A stretch of DNA of 64,000 bases from Volvox africanus (taxonomy: Eukaryota; Chlorophyta; Chlorophyceae; Chlamydomonadales; Volvocaceae). Position numbers and translations under genes: made by a program. This document shows positions 31,516 through 43,900 of this stretch, piece by piece. The notes below the pieces were generated by a model. It was not told the origin of the DNA, ran no database searches, and worked only from the letters and a program-made list of their open reading frames with translations. Where the stretch lies: the NCBI GenBank assembly GCA_030268105.1, contig BSDZ01000086.1:1054001-1118000 (forward strand). The letters are read 5' to 3'. Every line of letters begins with the position of its first letter. Position 1 is the first letter of the stretch.

Positions 31516-32355
31516 ATGGAATTTCTGGAATCGTTTAATTTCGATTGGCAATATCGCGAGTGTCGCTGTAACCCAGCTGATCCGTTGCTTCGGCTTTCCA
31601 AACACAATGAAATCAATACGACTTCAGCTATGACGATTAGCGCAAAAGTGTTGGGACATCTGGCTTCTATTGTGAGCGTCGCCTTCAAGCTTACGAGCTC
31701 CTTTCCTCAGCTCAAATCAACTGTAATTGAAGGTTATAATAAAGATTTTTGGTTTGCGAACACTGTAAACACTGCTACTTTGGAGAAGCGTGGTGTTTTT
31801 TGGTTTCACAAAGATGCTTTGACTGTGCTAGATCATGCGGATCGGCACAAACTTGTCATCAGGCTATGCCACGACCATCCGTTGTCAGGTCATGCAGGTG
31901 TGGCAAAAGCCTTGGACCTTGTGCGAAGGCATTTTGGGGGGCTGAGCACTGCCGTACTTGTGATAGATGCCAACAGCTTAAGGCTGCGACCACTCTTCCT
32001 GACGGAAATTTTCTTCCTTTGCCTATACCTGATGAGAAATAGTTCTTTGTTGCAATGGAATTCATTTCTGATCTTCCTGCAGATCCCCTTGGCAACACAT
32101 CAGTTTATGTCTTTGTGGACAAACTCACGGAGATGGTGCGCTTTGTGCCATGCAAAGGCGATGTTACGGCACCTCAAGCTGTTGAAATGTTGGAATACTA
32201 TTGTGTGTTCTTATGGTGTACCAACAGTGGTAGTCTGCGATCGTGACTCTAAGTTTACCTCTGCGTTCACTGAATCTTTCTTTGCTGTATATGGTATTGA
32301 CTTGCGTCGAAGTTCAGGTTACCATCCTGAGACCGGTGTCAGACTGAACGTGTGA
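31516..32355 (+). pseudogene. Family E RNase H end, zinc finger and integrase core
   Basis: NFDWQYRECRCNPADPLLRL is the decayed RNase H end. HDHPLSGHAGVAKALDLVRR is the first half of the H2C2 finger. The second half (CDRCQQLKAATTLPDGNFLP) is in a different frame from about 31950, and FISDLPADPLGNTSVYVFVD is in a third frame from 32055. VVVCDRDSKFTSAFTESFF holds the second catalytic Asp, and SSGYHPETGV lacks the normal DGQTE because of a further break at 32340. At least three frameshifts are present. Confidence 0.82.
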
Positions 32356-32483
32356 ATCTTCTCCTTGAAGGCACTCTGCATCACTATGTAGCAAGTACCA
32401 AACTGAATGGTGTCGTTTTCTGCAGATGACTAAGTTTCTATAACTCTGTTCGTGCGTCTATTCAAACAACACCTTTTAGGCTT

Positions 32484-33341
32484 ATGTATGGAAATGAACC
32501 CCTTACCCCTGCGTCTCACCTAGTCCGCAAACTAGGGGGAGAGAGCTCTAAAATATTGCGGGATCGCTTAGCTGACCTTGCGAATCCGCTATCTGTCCGT
32601 TTCTCGGCTGATATGCAAGAAGCATTATTACGTTCCAAAACGTGCTTGGCCGCAGCTAATGATCGGATGAAAAAGTATGAGAATCAGAATCATCCTGAGC
32701 TTGGATTTTCTGTTGGTGATCAGGTACTCCTGAGCACACGAAACTTGCGTGTCGATGGGCCAAGAAAATTGTACTCTCGATTTATTGGACCATTTGTTAT
32801 TAAACAGAAAATCAATCCTGTACCTTACAGGTTGGTTTTTCCACCTCCTGTTCGAATGGATGATGGATTTCGTGTATCTTTACTTCGTTTGTATCATGCT
32901 GGCAATAGTGTGAAGTTATGTCCACCACCCGAAATTATCAATGGTTCTTTGGGGTTTGAAGTCGGAGCCATCTTGCTTCACAAAGAAGTGAAGAAGGGTC
33001 ACCGTACTATGCGTCAATATCTATTGCGATGGACAGATCAAGGTCCTGAATATGATTTTTGGGAACGTGAGTCAAACTTGACAAATTGCGATGACATTTG
33101 CGTGAGTTTTGAGCACGCTAAGCAACTGAAGTTGAAAAAGCGAAACCTAAGTCCCAGTCCACACGTTCTCGTGTGCCTGCGTCTGACTCTGAACCACGAC
33201 AGGGTCCGTCTAGAACTACGCGCCATGGCCAACAGGTTCAAACACCTGCTCGTTTCCTTGCGTTTCTCTCTCGCTTGTTCATTGCCTGTGAGTTCCTATT
33301 TCAGCTCTTTGGGGAAGCGGTTGCTCATCTGGATGGAGTAA
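32484..33341 (+). pseudogene. Family E integrase tail and chromodomain
   Basis: Starts MYGNEPLTPASHL (the LxxGxxP region). It runs through LGFSVGDQVLLSTRNLRV, RFIGPFVIKQKINPVPYRL, and a diverged chromodomain FEVGAILLHKEVKKGHRT, YLLRWTDQGPEYDFWE. The aromatic cage positions are partly kept. After about residue 215 the frame has no recognisable content. Confidence 0.83.
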
Positions 33342-33468
33342 CTGAATCCCTCCCCAAGCATAGCAACCACTCTGGATGGATGGTCTCAAGTAAAGCGTAC
33401 GAAGGTATTGATTTGGCATTGACTCGAATGTGCAGGAGGCAACAAGCCATCTGAAACGGGTTATAAGT

Positions 33469-33505
33469 TGGGGGTGGGGGTGGGGGTGGGGCTAGGGGTG
33501 GGGGC
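33469..33505 (+). repeat. GGGGGT short tandem repeat
   Basis: Runs of four to five G separated by T. Four G runs lie within 30 bases, so a G-quadruplex on the plus strand is possible. Confidence 0.85.
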
Positions 33506-36399
33506 CCACACGGTTGGGTACCCGCCGTGTAGCTCGCAGTGGCAGGGCCTGCCTGCGGGTCAAGGTGTTCGAATTAGGGGCGCAGTGGGGGCCCCATGCG
33601 ACATCAGACACTGCAGTCCGTGTACGCAATGAATTCACAACGACCATGGCCATGACCTTAGCCTTTTTATTCCCGAACCCCGTACTCCTCCGTGCTCACA
33701 TCGGATAATAGATCTGGGCCCTCAGCGCCTGTAATCACGCCGCTCGGTCCTCTGGTTGCGCCGACCAGATTGAAGGTGAAGGGCGCCATCCAGCGGCACG
33801 TGTCGCAATCTGGGGACGGTACTGGAGTGGCGGATTTGGGTACGGCGGTACGGCGGAATCCTTGAACCTTGGGAGACACCGCAATACCACATCACCCTCT
33901 CAGTCCCGATAAGGCCCATCATCTTAAGTGATGACCACCAACAGACGGGTCACGAACATGGAGGTCAAATTCGGGCTCCAGACTTAATGCTGAATGAGTA
34001 CACCCCGGAGGGACGAGGGCGGAGAGGGCAAGAGAGGTCCAGGTGAGGCCCCGGAGGAGAGGGGTGAAGGTGAGAGCAGGAAAGACGAATAAACAAGACA
34101 CGATACCGCTGAGGACGCTGCTGTAATGCATGACTAAGCGCGTACGGGGGGAGGAATTATTATTTTCAATTAAACTTGCGGCCTTCCCTCCTTCCCCCTT
34201 CCGTCCTGCTCTTGCCGCCTCTCGCAGAGCCGCTTACATGTCAGCTTGCATGCTCCATGCGTGCTCCAAATGGAAGCATTTGGCTCTAGGATTGCCGAAG
34301 TGGTTGATAGGTTAACTCGTGCGAGGTCTGACGGAAGCGCAGACTTCTCCTCTGAGAGAAGGCTAGTTCTTGTCCGGAAAAAACGGTAATTCCGTATTTA
34401 TAAGTATTTAGTTTCCGTGTGAGCTCTGTACGGCATCCGTCGTGAGAGCATCATTAATCTACCCCTCGTAGTCGTTTGTCTTTCTATTGTTTTATTGTTC
34501 TAGAATGGACGGTAATGGCGGCAAGGGCCCACACACCCTGCCCCAACAACACTTAGACATAGACACCGCGGTTTTCCAGTGAATGGTGAATGGTCATCAT
34601 GTGAATGGTCATCATGGTGGCAGCGGAGGAACGTATAGCCCGCCATAGGCTCGTTCGTTCTGGGTCATCAAACAAGTGCACGTGGGCCCCACACGCAAGC
34701 TCATGTATTAATTTCAAATCGTCGTACTTGCATTTGCCATATTCTCATCATTTACGAATACTGTGAGGTCCACATAGGGTCCACACTACCACGGCTTCCC
34801 CCCCATCCATCTCCAGCACCACACAGCCCGTTGAGGTTCGTACAGAGGTCCGTAAGCAAAGCTCTGCACGATTGACAAACAAAGCCTGGATGATGCAAGT
34901 ATATAAGCCCATGCGTCTGGGATTTGGCAGCTTAGTAGGTTTGCCAGCCCGATGTTGACCTGAGCTGGGAGTGACCGGTCGACGCACACGTCAGGTAAGT
35001 GCTCTCCACCATCGCGTTGCATTTCCGCCTCTTCTTCGCCGGACACGTGGATCGGCATATAAGAGGCTGCCACTCGACAGCCTTTCCAGCTCTGCTGTTG
35101 ATAACAAACCGGGTGGGCCCTCAAATTCCATAGGGTCACACCGACGCCGGCCCCCTCCTTTCTCAAATACACGCCACACCGTCATCCGTACACACGCCGC
35201 ATACACATGTCGTACATGTACTGCGGCGCTATAATCATACACCCAGGATGAGTTCATGCACTCACAAGCAGTCACAACAACGTTTGAGGACCAACCTGAA
35301 CCTAGACCATATTTATTTGGAATCACAGGCACGCGTAACGTCAGTAATAAATGTACGGCAGGCAATTCGTCTTGTCTGCATTAGCGCCTCTGCGGGCGTA
35401 TATGTTTCATCGTACCCAAAGCATACAGAAGGCATGGAATACATCAGAATGCGGCGCCAGGACTTTCAGGTTTCCACCAAAGCGGCGCACGGCTGGGCGG
35501 CTGGGCGGAGGTGACTCATCGCACCCGCACCCGCAACCACCTTTATTTGTCATTATTGGTGACGACACGATATCTGAAAGGAATGTCTCAGTCAAATCAA
35601 CGTTGACCATCATATGCCTATTCAGCAAAAGGACCTCGCCCCACTAACCGCAAGATTCTGCTCAACAATTGCCCATGTGCGCTTCACAAACGCACATACA
35701 CATACACATACACAAACACAAACACAAGGCACACATATTGCCAATATCGCTCCAGCCGAGGAGGTAAAACTCCCGCGTTAGTTAGGTACCGCCACAAACG
35801 GTCAGGGAGGGGCTGTGAGCCCGCAGATGAGCATATGACCTTGGTGCTCGATTTGACACATAATGTTATGTACGCTTCCTCCTCCTTCAATAATCTGGAA
35901 GATGAAGATATGCGGTCATGCTCACACTCCTGAGTGCATCCCACGAGAACATGATGCTGTTGACGTCTAAGCAAAGGTGCCTCTCTCTTTTATATCATCT
36001 CTTCCAAGAACCACCCGTCCATCCGTACGCATCCTGCTCGTGCGGGGGCGTGCTTCATGTTGAGGTTCGGCGTTCAAGTGCTTACCTAGTTGCCTAGTTG
36101 CCTAGTTGCCTACCACCGCTTGGCTAATCCACGCCACCCAACCACAATTGAACTCACCCCGCAATTCCTGTGGTGCTTTCGTGCGATCAGGATAACCACA
36201 AACGCCATGACCTTACGTCTCCCACGAATCGTCCTTAAGTTTCTGCTGCCCTTCGTCCGCTCTCTCTCTCACCACTCACATCCGCGCCTGCCACACCTGA
36301 GACGTGGCGCCCCGTCCCCGCAAGGCTTTAACCAGGGAACACTACGCCACCCAGATGTCATGTACCCTCGCCCTCTCGCCCTCTCCTCTCGCCCCCCTA

Positions 36400-36446
36400 C
36401 ATATACATACATACATGCATACATACATACATACATACATACATAC
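36400..36446. repeat. CATA tetranucleotide microsatellite
   Basis: Near-perfect ACAT/CATA repeats with one GCAT interruption, just downstream of the stop codon of the minus-strand gene (36511). Confidence 0.9.
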
Positions 36447-36510
36447 CGACATACACACACACACGCATTTCGATCACATTACGATCCCCACCCACCACTC
36501 TTCCACTACC

Positions 36511-37878
36511 TCATGCCAGCTCCACTCCACCGCACAGCATGTTGGCGGTCCGCAGCATGCTCTGAGCGGTCTCGTGTGTATTGTTGCCGCCCCAAGCCAC
36601 TGCCAGTGATCCCGCCAAGTACTCCATGAGCGCGCGGAACTTGATGGCGAGTGGTCTGGTGGGGGCACTCAGGATCTCGCGCCCCGAGGGGCGGCGCTCT
36701 AGGCCCGCGCCGCCACGACCTGCAGGGTGAGAGATGGAGGGGGCGTTGGTGGCGATGCAAGTGATCATGGTGGTGATGGTTGTGTTGGCCTTGGTGGCGG
36801 CACATGTTGTTATTGGTGGGGGTAGTGGTGGGTGAGTGGGTGGTGAGGAGGGGGTGATGCGGGGGTGATGAGTGGGTGAGGGTGGGGGGTAACGGTGTTT
36901 ACTTAAAAGAGAACTGAAGATGGGAACTTCAGGAAGCCCGTGAGCAGGTGCAGAATTCGCTGCTGGGGACATAAATCCACAAGCCGTCTGTCTGTCTGTC
37001 CCCTCCCCTCTGCGGCTGTTCCTCGCCTGGTTATAACCTCTGTTATGGCTTACGCCTTGTGAATTGCAGATGAGTATACAGGTACCTTACATCGTTCCCT
37101 TCTGCATACAACCATCCCACCCCGGCAAGACATCCTGATCCTCTCCGATCCCCGCCTCGCTCCCCATCAGCGCCCTCACCTGTGCCTAGCGCGTTGCAGT
37201 AAGTCCACACGCGGGTATGACCCGGGGACAGCGGCGTGTGGCGGCCGATGTTGAGGTTGTACAGCATCCACTTGTCCATCTCCTCCGTGGTCGGTAGCGC
37301 GACGCGGTCAGCTAGTCGCGCAACCGCCTCCACAAAATCCCAAAGCTGACGGAAATGAGGAGTTGCGGCAGTTGGGAGGGGTTTGGGAGCCGGGGTAAGG
37401 CGCGGGGAAGGGGGGCCGATTAGCGAACGAACCACCGAACGCAAATGAGGGGGGGCGCCTTGGGAGTAACGGTATTCCCCAGTACGTGGTGACGGGTAAC
37501 TTTGGCTATAGTTAGATTTCGTTTGTTATTGTTCTTCTTCTTGTTTGTTTTCCTTTTTGTTTTGATGGTGGTGGTGATGGTGGTAGCAATTCAGTGTATC
37601 TCAAACCGTGAAAGGCGCGGGGAATGCTGTGGTGGGAGTTGACTGCAATATGCCTCGTATCTAGGTGACTATCTGATGAGGTTTGTTGCCTGGCAGTGTA
37701 GAGGTTGTATGTGGTAGGGTACGGCCAGAGGCATGCTGCACGCTGTACATAGCAGTTCGGACCCAGCAAATCAACCCGGTTTGCGGTGCGCATGTGTTTC
37801 GAGAGGATGGTGAAACACGTTGGAGACCCACAGTGCAGGATGCCGACACACGGTATTATCCCCCCGCGCCGTCGCCCG

Positions 37879-37916
<38 letters not shown>

Positions 37917-40900
37917 CCATCATCGTTCCCCGTGCACTTCTCTTATAATCATACTGCCATCCGACACGTGTGGATTGGACAGGTGCGCACCGCTCCCTTC
38001 CCCCCCACCTGCAAACTAACGGCCCTCCGCCGCAGCTTGAGCTCGTCCACCACCACCATTTGGCTCCATGCAAACATCAGGCGGGCCTCCGTTGGGGTGA
38101 TGCCTGCAGCCCACGTTTCAGACCTTCGTTGAGTTGGGTATACATGTAAACTCCCTCTCCCTCTCCCTCTCCCTCTCCCTCTCCCTCTCCCTCTCCCTCT
38201 CCCTCTCCCTCTCCCTCTCCCTCTCCCTCTCCCTCTCCCTCTCCCTCTCCCTCTCCCTCTCCCTCTCCCTCTCCCTCTCCCTCTCCCTCTCCCTCTCCCT
38301 CTCCCTCTCCCTCTCCCTCTCCCTCTCCCTCTCCCTCTCCCTCTCCCTCTCCCTCTCCCTCTCCCTCTCCCTCTCCCTCTCCCTCTCCCTCTCCCTCTCC
38401 CTCTCCCTCTCCCTCTCCCTCTCCCTCTCCCTCTCCCTCTCCCTCTCCCTCTCCCTCTCCCTCTCCCTCTCCCTCTCCCTCTCCCTCTCCCTCTCCCTCT
38501 CCCTCTCCCTCTCCCTCTCCCTCTCCCTCTCCCTCTCCCTCTCCCTCTCCCTCTCCCTCTCCCTCTCCCTCTCCCTCTCCCTCTCCCTCTCCCTCTCCCT
38601 CTCCCTCTCCCTCTCCCTCTCCCTCTCCCTCTCCCTCTCCCTCTCCCTCTCCCTCTCCCTCTCCCTCTCCCTCTCCCTCTCCCTCTCCCTCTCCCTCTCC
38701 CTCTCCCTCTCCCTCTCCCTCTCCCTCTCCCTCTCCCTCTCCCTCTCCCTCTCCCTCTCCCTCTCCCTCTCCCTCTCCCTCTCCCTCTCCCTCTCCCTCT
38801 CCCTCTCCCTCCTCCCTGGGGCTACATATATCCCTCCGCAGTACCCTGCCCAGCTCACTAACCCACCACCCATATGATGCGCCATGAGGTTGTTGGTCTC
38901 CAGGAAGGACATCCAGTGATCGACGCCCAGATACTTGGCACGATCTCGAGCCTGCGGAACAGAGGGCACCATGGACAGGTCCGATATGTGACCCGGGAAC
39001 GAACGGCCTAGTGAATATCAGTGGAACGAGGCTCCATCATACCATCAAACTCTATGGTGAGCAGGTATAAGGCACTGTCAGGCAAGCACCGTCAAGCTTG
39101 CGTTGCCTCGCTGCCGTGAAGTTCCGCCAAGGAAATATGGCGAGCTAGATACATACCCTACACATGCCGCGTCCCTTACCCGCACGCGGTAGCCTGGATC
39201 CGCAACAACACGGTTATGACAAGTTTAAAGGTGGCAAGACACCGGACCTTGTACAGTTTAAAGGAGGCGGTTAGCAACTCCAAATTGTGCACGACAGCAA
39301 CTTCCATCTCTGCGGTGTATAGCCGGTTGCGCCTGCGGAGGTTTTGCGGGAAGGAGGTCGTCCAGTAACGTTCAGTTGGCGCGTGTACAAGCGTGCGGGC
39401 GGCGCGCTTTGATGTTGTACATGTCTGTTGAGTGTTGACTCAATATCAGTGCGAGGTCAGATATTGGAACTCAAGCAGTGGATATACAATATGTTTTTAC
39501 ACACTATGATATATATACTATTCGCATTAAATTATACACATATCATATATATGATATAGTAAACGTTTTCGGGCAGAAACACACGTATCGGGGGTCGACC
39601 CCCGAACCCCGAACCCCAAACCCTCATGCGCATCATGCATTTTTATGACATGGTTAAATGGTGTGAGTTTTCTGTGACGTGCGGCGTTGCCAGACGGAGC
39701 GTTGTTTCTCCTGATTCTTTTGACAGCAGGTGTGAGACCCCACCTGAAGTTGTTGGGGTCTACCCGGGCGATAGGGGGCAGTGACATCTTGAGGTCCTCC
39801 ATCAGCCGCCGGGTTGCATCGGAAGCATCCCGGATCTTCCCCGCGGTGATGTAGCGACCGAACGCAGCGCGCACCAGTGCTTCCGTAAACTCAAACCTGG
39901 GCAGCAGGTACGGGATACCGTTTCTGTTAAAGTCAGCAAAGCGCCCGACCCCCTCATGGGCCGTATTAACTGATCTGACTTTCTTCTGTATATGACTGTT
40001 GCTCACTATCAACAGTTTCAGGATACTACCGGTTATGCTAGCTATATTTTGGCGACCGTACCTACGCGGAGAGATGGCTCATCAGGAACCCGGGTAAGAG
40101 GTACGGGGGTTGGCATCCAAGTCAGCAGGGCTATTAGCGGCGCCTTTCACGCGACACCATTTGCTTGTTTATTGGTTCCTCTCAATTACTATGACAGGTC
40201 AATAATACGTTAGGAAGGAAGGCGCCCCGCCCTCCCACCCAGTAATACGTCTTTCTTATCATTCTCTTGCGCATGTATCGCGCATTCTCAACATAATGAC
40301 CCCAACCTGATATGTGAGCACCTTTCGCGTCATCCACCTTCCGCTGCTATCTTCGCGTGCTTAACCTAGCCACGATCATTTCCTGCCTGGTTTTCCTCTC
40401 CCGTTTTCCTCTCCCGTCTGGTTCCCACGGGGCCGCACAGGGCCATTTCTCCATTTACTTTGTCCGTGGGATACACACCGCGCACCTCATGAAGGCGTAG
40501 TCATTGTTTGCCAAGCTCTCGCTCGTCATGTTCTTTTCCTCCTCTCGGTTGACGGTCCAGAACAGCGTCCGCATGTCGGACACGCGCACCCCGGCGGCGC
40601 GACCTGTTATGCCCGCTGACGTGCAGAAGGCCAGCCAGCGCTGTTCATCCATCTCGAGGATATGATGGCCCTCGCCCGTGGCGCCGCCTGCCGTGTACGC
40701 CGCCGCTGTTGCGGCGGCGAGGATCATGGCATGCTCCGACTCCGCCAGTGACGGCGGCTTTTCCGCCACCACGGCGGCGTCACGACTCGATGTGACGGGT
40801 GACACGGTGCGTCCGACGCCAATGGTAGCGGCTCCGGATGTCGACGTCCTCATTGCCGCCGGAGCCGGCGGTCCTCGCTTTGCAGCTGCCGCGGTGAAGT

Positions 40901-43900
40901 TCGCTGCGATCTCTGCGGCGGCGACCTCGATGCTGCCGCCGGTGCTGGCAGCAGCAGCCACTGCCGCTGATAACGTGGCGGCGTAGACCTCCTCCGGCGT
41001 GGCAATGGAGTAATAGGTGAAGGCAGATCGGATCATGCCAAAGTGTTCTGCCAGGGTGCTCCGCACTTCCGCCAGCTCTTGCTCTAGCGCCTGTCTGCCA
41101 CTTTTCCCGCGGACCTGCCCACGGGGTGCATGCATGGGACGAGCAGTTAAGAACAAATACAGGACAGCTACATCGACATTTAGTAATGGATGCTAACGCG
41201 GGATTCTAAGCACCGCGGAAAGGGCTCCCGAACCAGATCTGGGAACGGACACAATTTTTTCATCAGGCATACACAGCAGGAAATATACGTCGGAACGCAG
41301 CCAATGGGAGGAGAACTCAGCGCGCCAGCCCAGTCAGAACGATGTGAAGTGGGTACTGTAGTATTTGCCGAGTGGTGGTTCAATGTTGGGAAGCTATCAT
41401 ACGCCCAGCGGGGCAGAGCGTGCGGAAGAGAAATAGGAGGAAAAGCGGTCCGTACCAACCGCCACTGAACAGCGAACTTCCGTACCCCAAGATCTTCGCG
41501 CGCCACGAGCTTCATGAATAGCATCTTGGTGACAGTGCGCGACCAGTCCAGGTGGAACTGCGCTGCCAGTACGGCATCGTTGTCGTACACATCCCTGTAT
41601 GATGGCGCCGGGTACCATCCAGGTATGTAATGTGATGTTGTTGATAATGAACAATATCAAAATAATACATTGTAACAATTTAACAATAAATAATAAACAG
41701 CTCAGACTAGACGAGGCAAGTTGATCCCACGTGTGAAATGCCGCGCCTAGCGCAAGCAGTCCACGTGGGCATTCCAAAGATCCCATGGGAAACATGGACA
41801 TGCTTTCGGGAAGGATCTCAATTCCTGTTAAAACCGTCCAAATGCACACACATGCCTTCCGGCCCCGTGCCCATGGCCCCCGAAAGTCCGTCCTTGCAAC
41901 AGGGGGGAAGTATGTGTCTTCCCAGCGCACCTGGCATCTCCCCGCTTGCGCTCCCTAAAGATGGACGCATATACGTCCCAGGGCGGCCGGCTGCTACCTC
42001 GGCCACCTATCATGGGCGGCACGGGGGCGCGCTCAGGCACCTCCCGTTGAATCACGGGCGGGAGGAAGAACGGCCGGTGCGCCTGCGTGCCAAGGGGCCG
42101 GGAAATCGGGGGGACGTGAGTGGAACAAAGATGTAATAACATAGCTTGACCTCATCGATTATTCACAAGACATGTGTACAGGCTCACGGGAGGAGCTGGC
42201 AACCGAACTGGATGACAGAATCCAATCTGCGCTTGCCCTGATAAGGTAGAAGCAGAGGCGCAGACAAGCAAAAGCGAATGATAGGTTTGCCCATCACGGC
42301 ATACTTGCAGTGCGGCAACGCATTGGTCCTCCTCGGTGCTTGTCCGAAATTGCAGGTTTCAATCCAACTCCAAATTCCAGCGATCAACACCATCCCTAAG
42401 CCAAATCTCTCCGTCACCCGCAGCCGCAGCCGCAACCGCAACCGCGCCCGCGCCCGCACTCACTTGCAGCATCACTATAGCCTTATCATACTGGCTTCGA
42501 GGCTTGCCGGCGCTTGTGAGAGGCTCCCCCGCCACCTCCCCGTGCAGCTGCCGCAGCCTCAGTTTGGCGCGCTCTACAGACGAACGGTAATCAGCCTCCG
42601 CCTGCGCGGCGGATACCTCCTCAAAGGCGGCCGGGTTCATGCGGCACAACTGCGCCAAGTACCTGCTCATTGCATCAAATCGAGGGAAGGAGACGAGAGA
42701 TAAGGCACATAACGGTAATGGACGCGCCGGAACATGAGCAGGGCAAGGGCTGTGACGGCCATAGTCCAGCTGCAAGGACATGGACGACCCCACAATATGC
42801 GGGGAGGGCGACGGCATAAGGAAAGGGAGAAGGGGGAGAGGGAAGGCGGAAATACCATGAGAAAGAGGGAGGGGATTGTTGGGAGGTGTGAACGGGGAGC
42901 TCTCACCTGCCCTTTGCACCTGAGCCGCTCCCCAGCCCCTGTTATCTCCGAACCACGCTTCTAGCGCTGCTGCAAACACCCACGTTGTTCTTCACACCCC
43001 AACTCCCGTCCCTATCGCTTCTCCCTACCGTTCTGTCCGAATCCGAAATGTCTCGTCGAATCTGGTCGCTTTGACGTCCTGTTCATCTGCCGCCAGAGCG
43101 TCTCCGATTGAATTCAGAAGCCGGTCTAAATCCACCTCCATGGGGCGGTCCATGGGGGCCTCCAGCGCAGAGATAACCTGGCACAAAAAAGGAGATATGG
43201 GGTCCGGGATCCGCTGCGTTCATCCTGCTGCATCTCACCCTCTGGACACCCCTTTTCCCCCTTCCTCGCTCCGGGCTCCACACTTGCTGTTCTTATCACC
43301 GCTTCACCCACCTGCGTCACGTTATGCGGCTTGTTGCCCTCTCTCCGCTTGGCGAGAAGATACAGGTCTATCGGTTGCTTGTCGGGCGACGCAGCCCGAC
43401 CGGCCCCGCCAGCTCCTGCAGTACTTCCGTCACCGGTGGCTCGCCGCTTCGCCGCTGCGGGATTGGTGACGGCGAGCTGGGCCTGCGTCAAGAGGGCTTC
43501 CAAACGCCGGGCGCGATCGCGAGCGGCCTGTTGTCGGCGAGTGGGGTGGGTGGGTGGAGATGGTATCGGCGGAAAGGTCGACGACGGGCCAAGGGTGCCA
43601 GGGAAAGGGCGCCGGGGGAAAGCTACGTGCACAACTACAGATTTCAGCCGCGAACGCTTAGAGCGCTACAAGCTTAGAACCCACGACGATAGGGACAGCG
43701 GCGGCGTGAATGGGTGAGGGCATGAGCTTGCGTATAGCTGCCGCGGGCAGGGGGAAAATATTTTGGGGAAAATGTTATTGAGGACGGCAGAGGGCATGGA
43801 ATGTGTCGGGGCAGGGCAGGATGGCGGCTGGTTGGATGGGAATGGAATGACATCGAGGCCACTGCTGCAGCGGCGGCGGCTTTGGAGCTGCTTGTAACAA

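Larger units (their letters stand above)
31501..33341 (+). mobile_element. Old diverged Ty3/gypsy chromodomain remnant (family E)
   Basis: Plus-strand remains of RNase H end, H2C2 finger, integrase and chromodomain, spread over several frames. AT-richer than families A-D and diverged from them in protein sequence. No LTR was found on either side. It is an ancient copy. Confidence 0.85.
33342..36510. other. Intergenic region without supportable genes
   Basis: About 3.2 kb between the retroelement remnants and the 3' end of the minus-strand gene. Short frames occur on all strands, but none has splice-phase support or family motifs. It contains simple repeats: GGGGGT near 33469-33505, a TTGCCTAG tandem near 36090-36112 and CATA at 36400-36446. 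A degenerate tRNA-like stretch near 34295-34375 is discussed under rejected items. It presumably includes the 3' UTR of the minus-strand gene; no clear polyadenylation signal was assigned. Confidence 0.6.

Noticed and set aside
1..33341. Searching for a CRISPR array, bacterial operons or phage genes
   Set aside because: No regularly spaced short repeats, no ribosome-binding-site operon layout. The repeats are LTRs and microsatellites of a eukaryotic nuclear genome.
34295..34375. tRNA-like stretch (GCCGAAGTGGTTGATAGG followed by a TTCTTGTCC-like B box) suggestive of a Ser/Leu tRNA or a SINE head
   Set aside because: The A-box and B-box matches are imperfect and I could not fold an acceptor stem. 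It may be a tRNA-derived relic, but the support is too weak for a feature.
33919..36805. Short frames on both strands of the intergenic region, including a Thr/His-rich one over the CATA repeat
   Set aside because: No conserved motifs and no phase-compatible neighbours. Those near 36511-36719 are shadows of the last exon of the minus-strand gene.
38118..38972. A 284-residue Arg-Glu repeat frame (minus) and a 247-residue Ser-Leu repeat frame (plus)
   Set aside because: Both are produced by the perfect six-base tract, which cannot contain a stop in these frames. The tract sits inside an intron of the minus-strand gene, and only 38951-38870 is a real exon there.
42359..42979. A long minus frame starting [17 protein letters not shown] taken as a single exon
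   Set aside because: Only 42662-42464 fits the splice phase of the neighbouring exons. The upstream part would introduce a stop in the phase required after exon 43177-43029.
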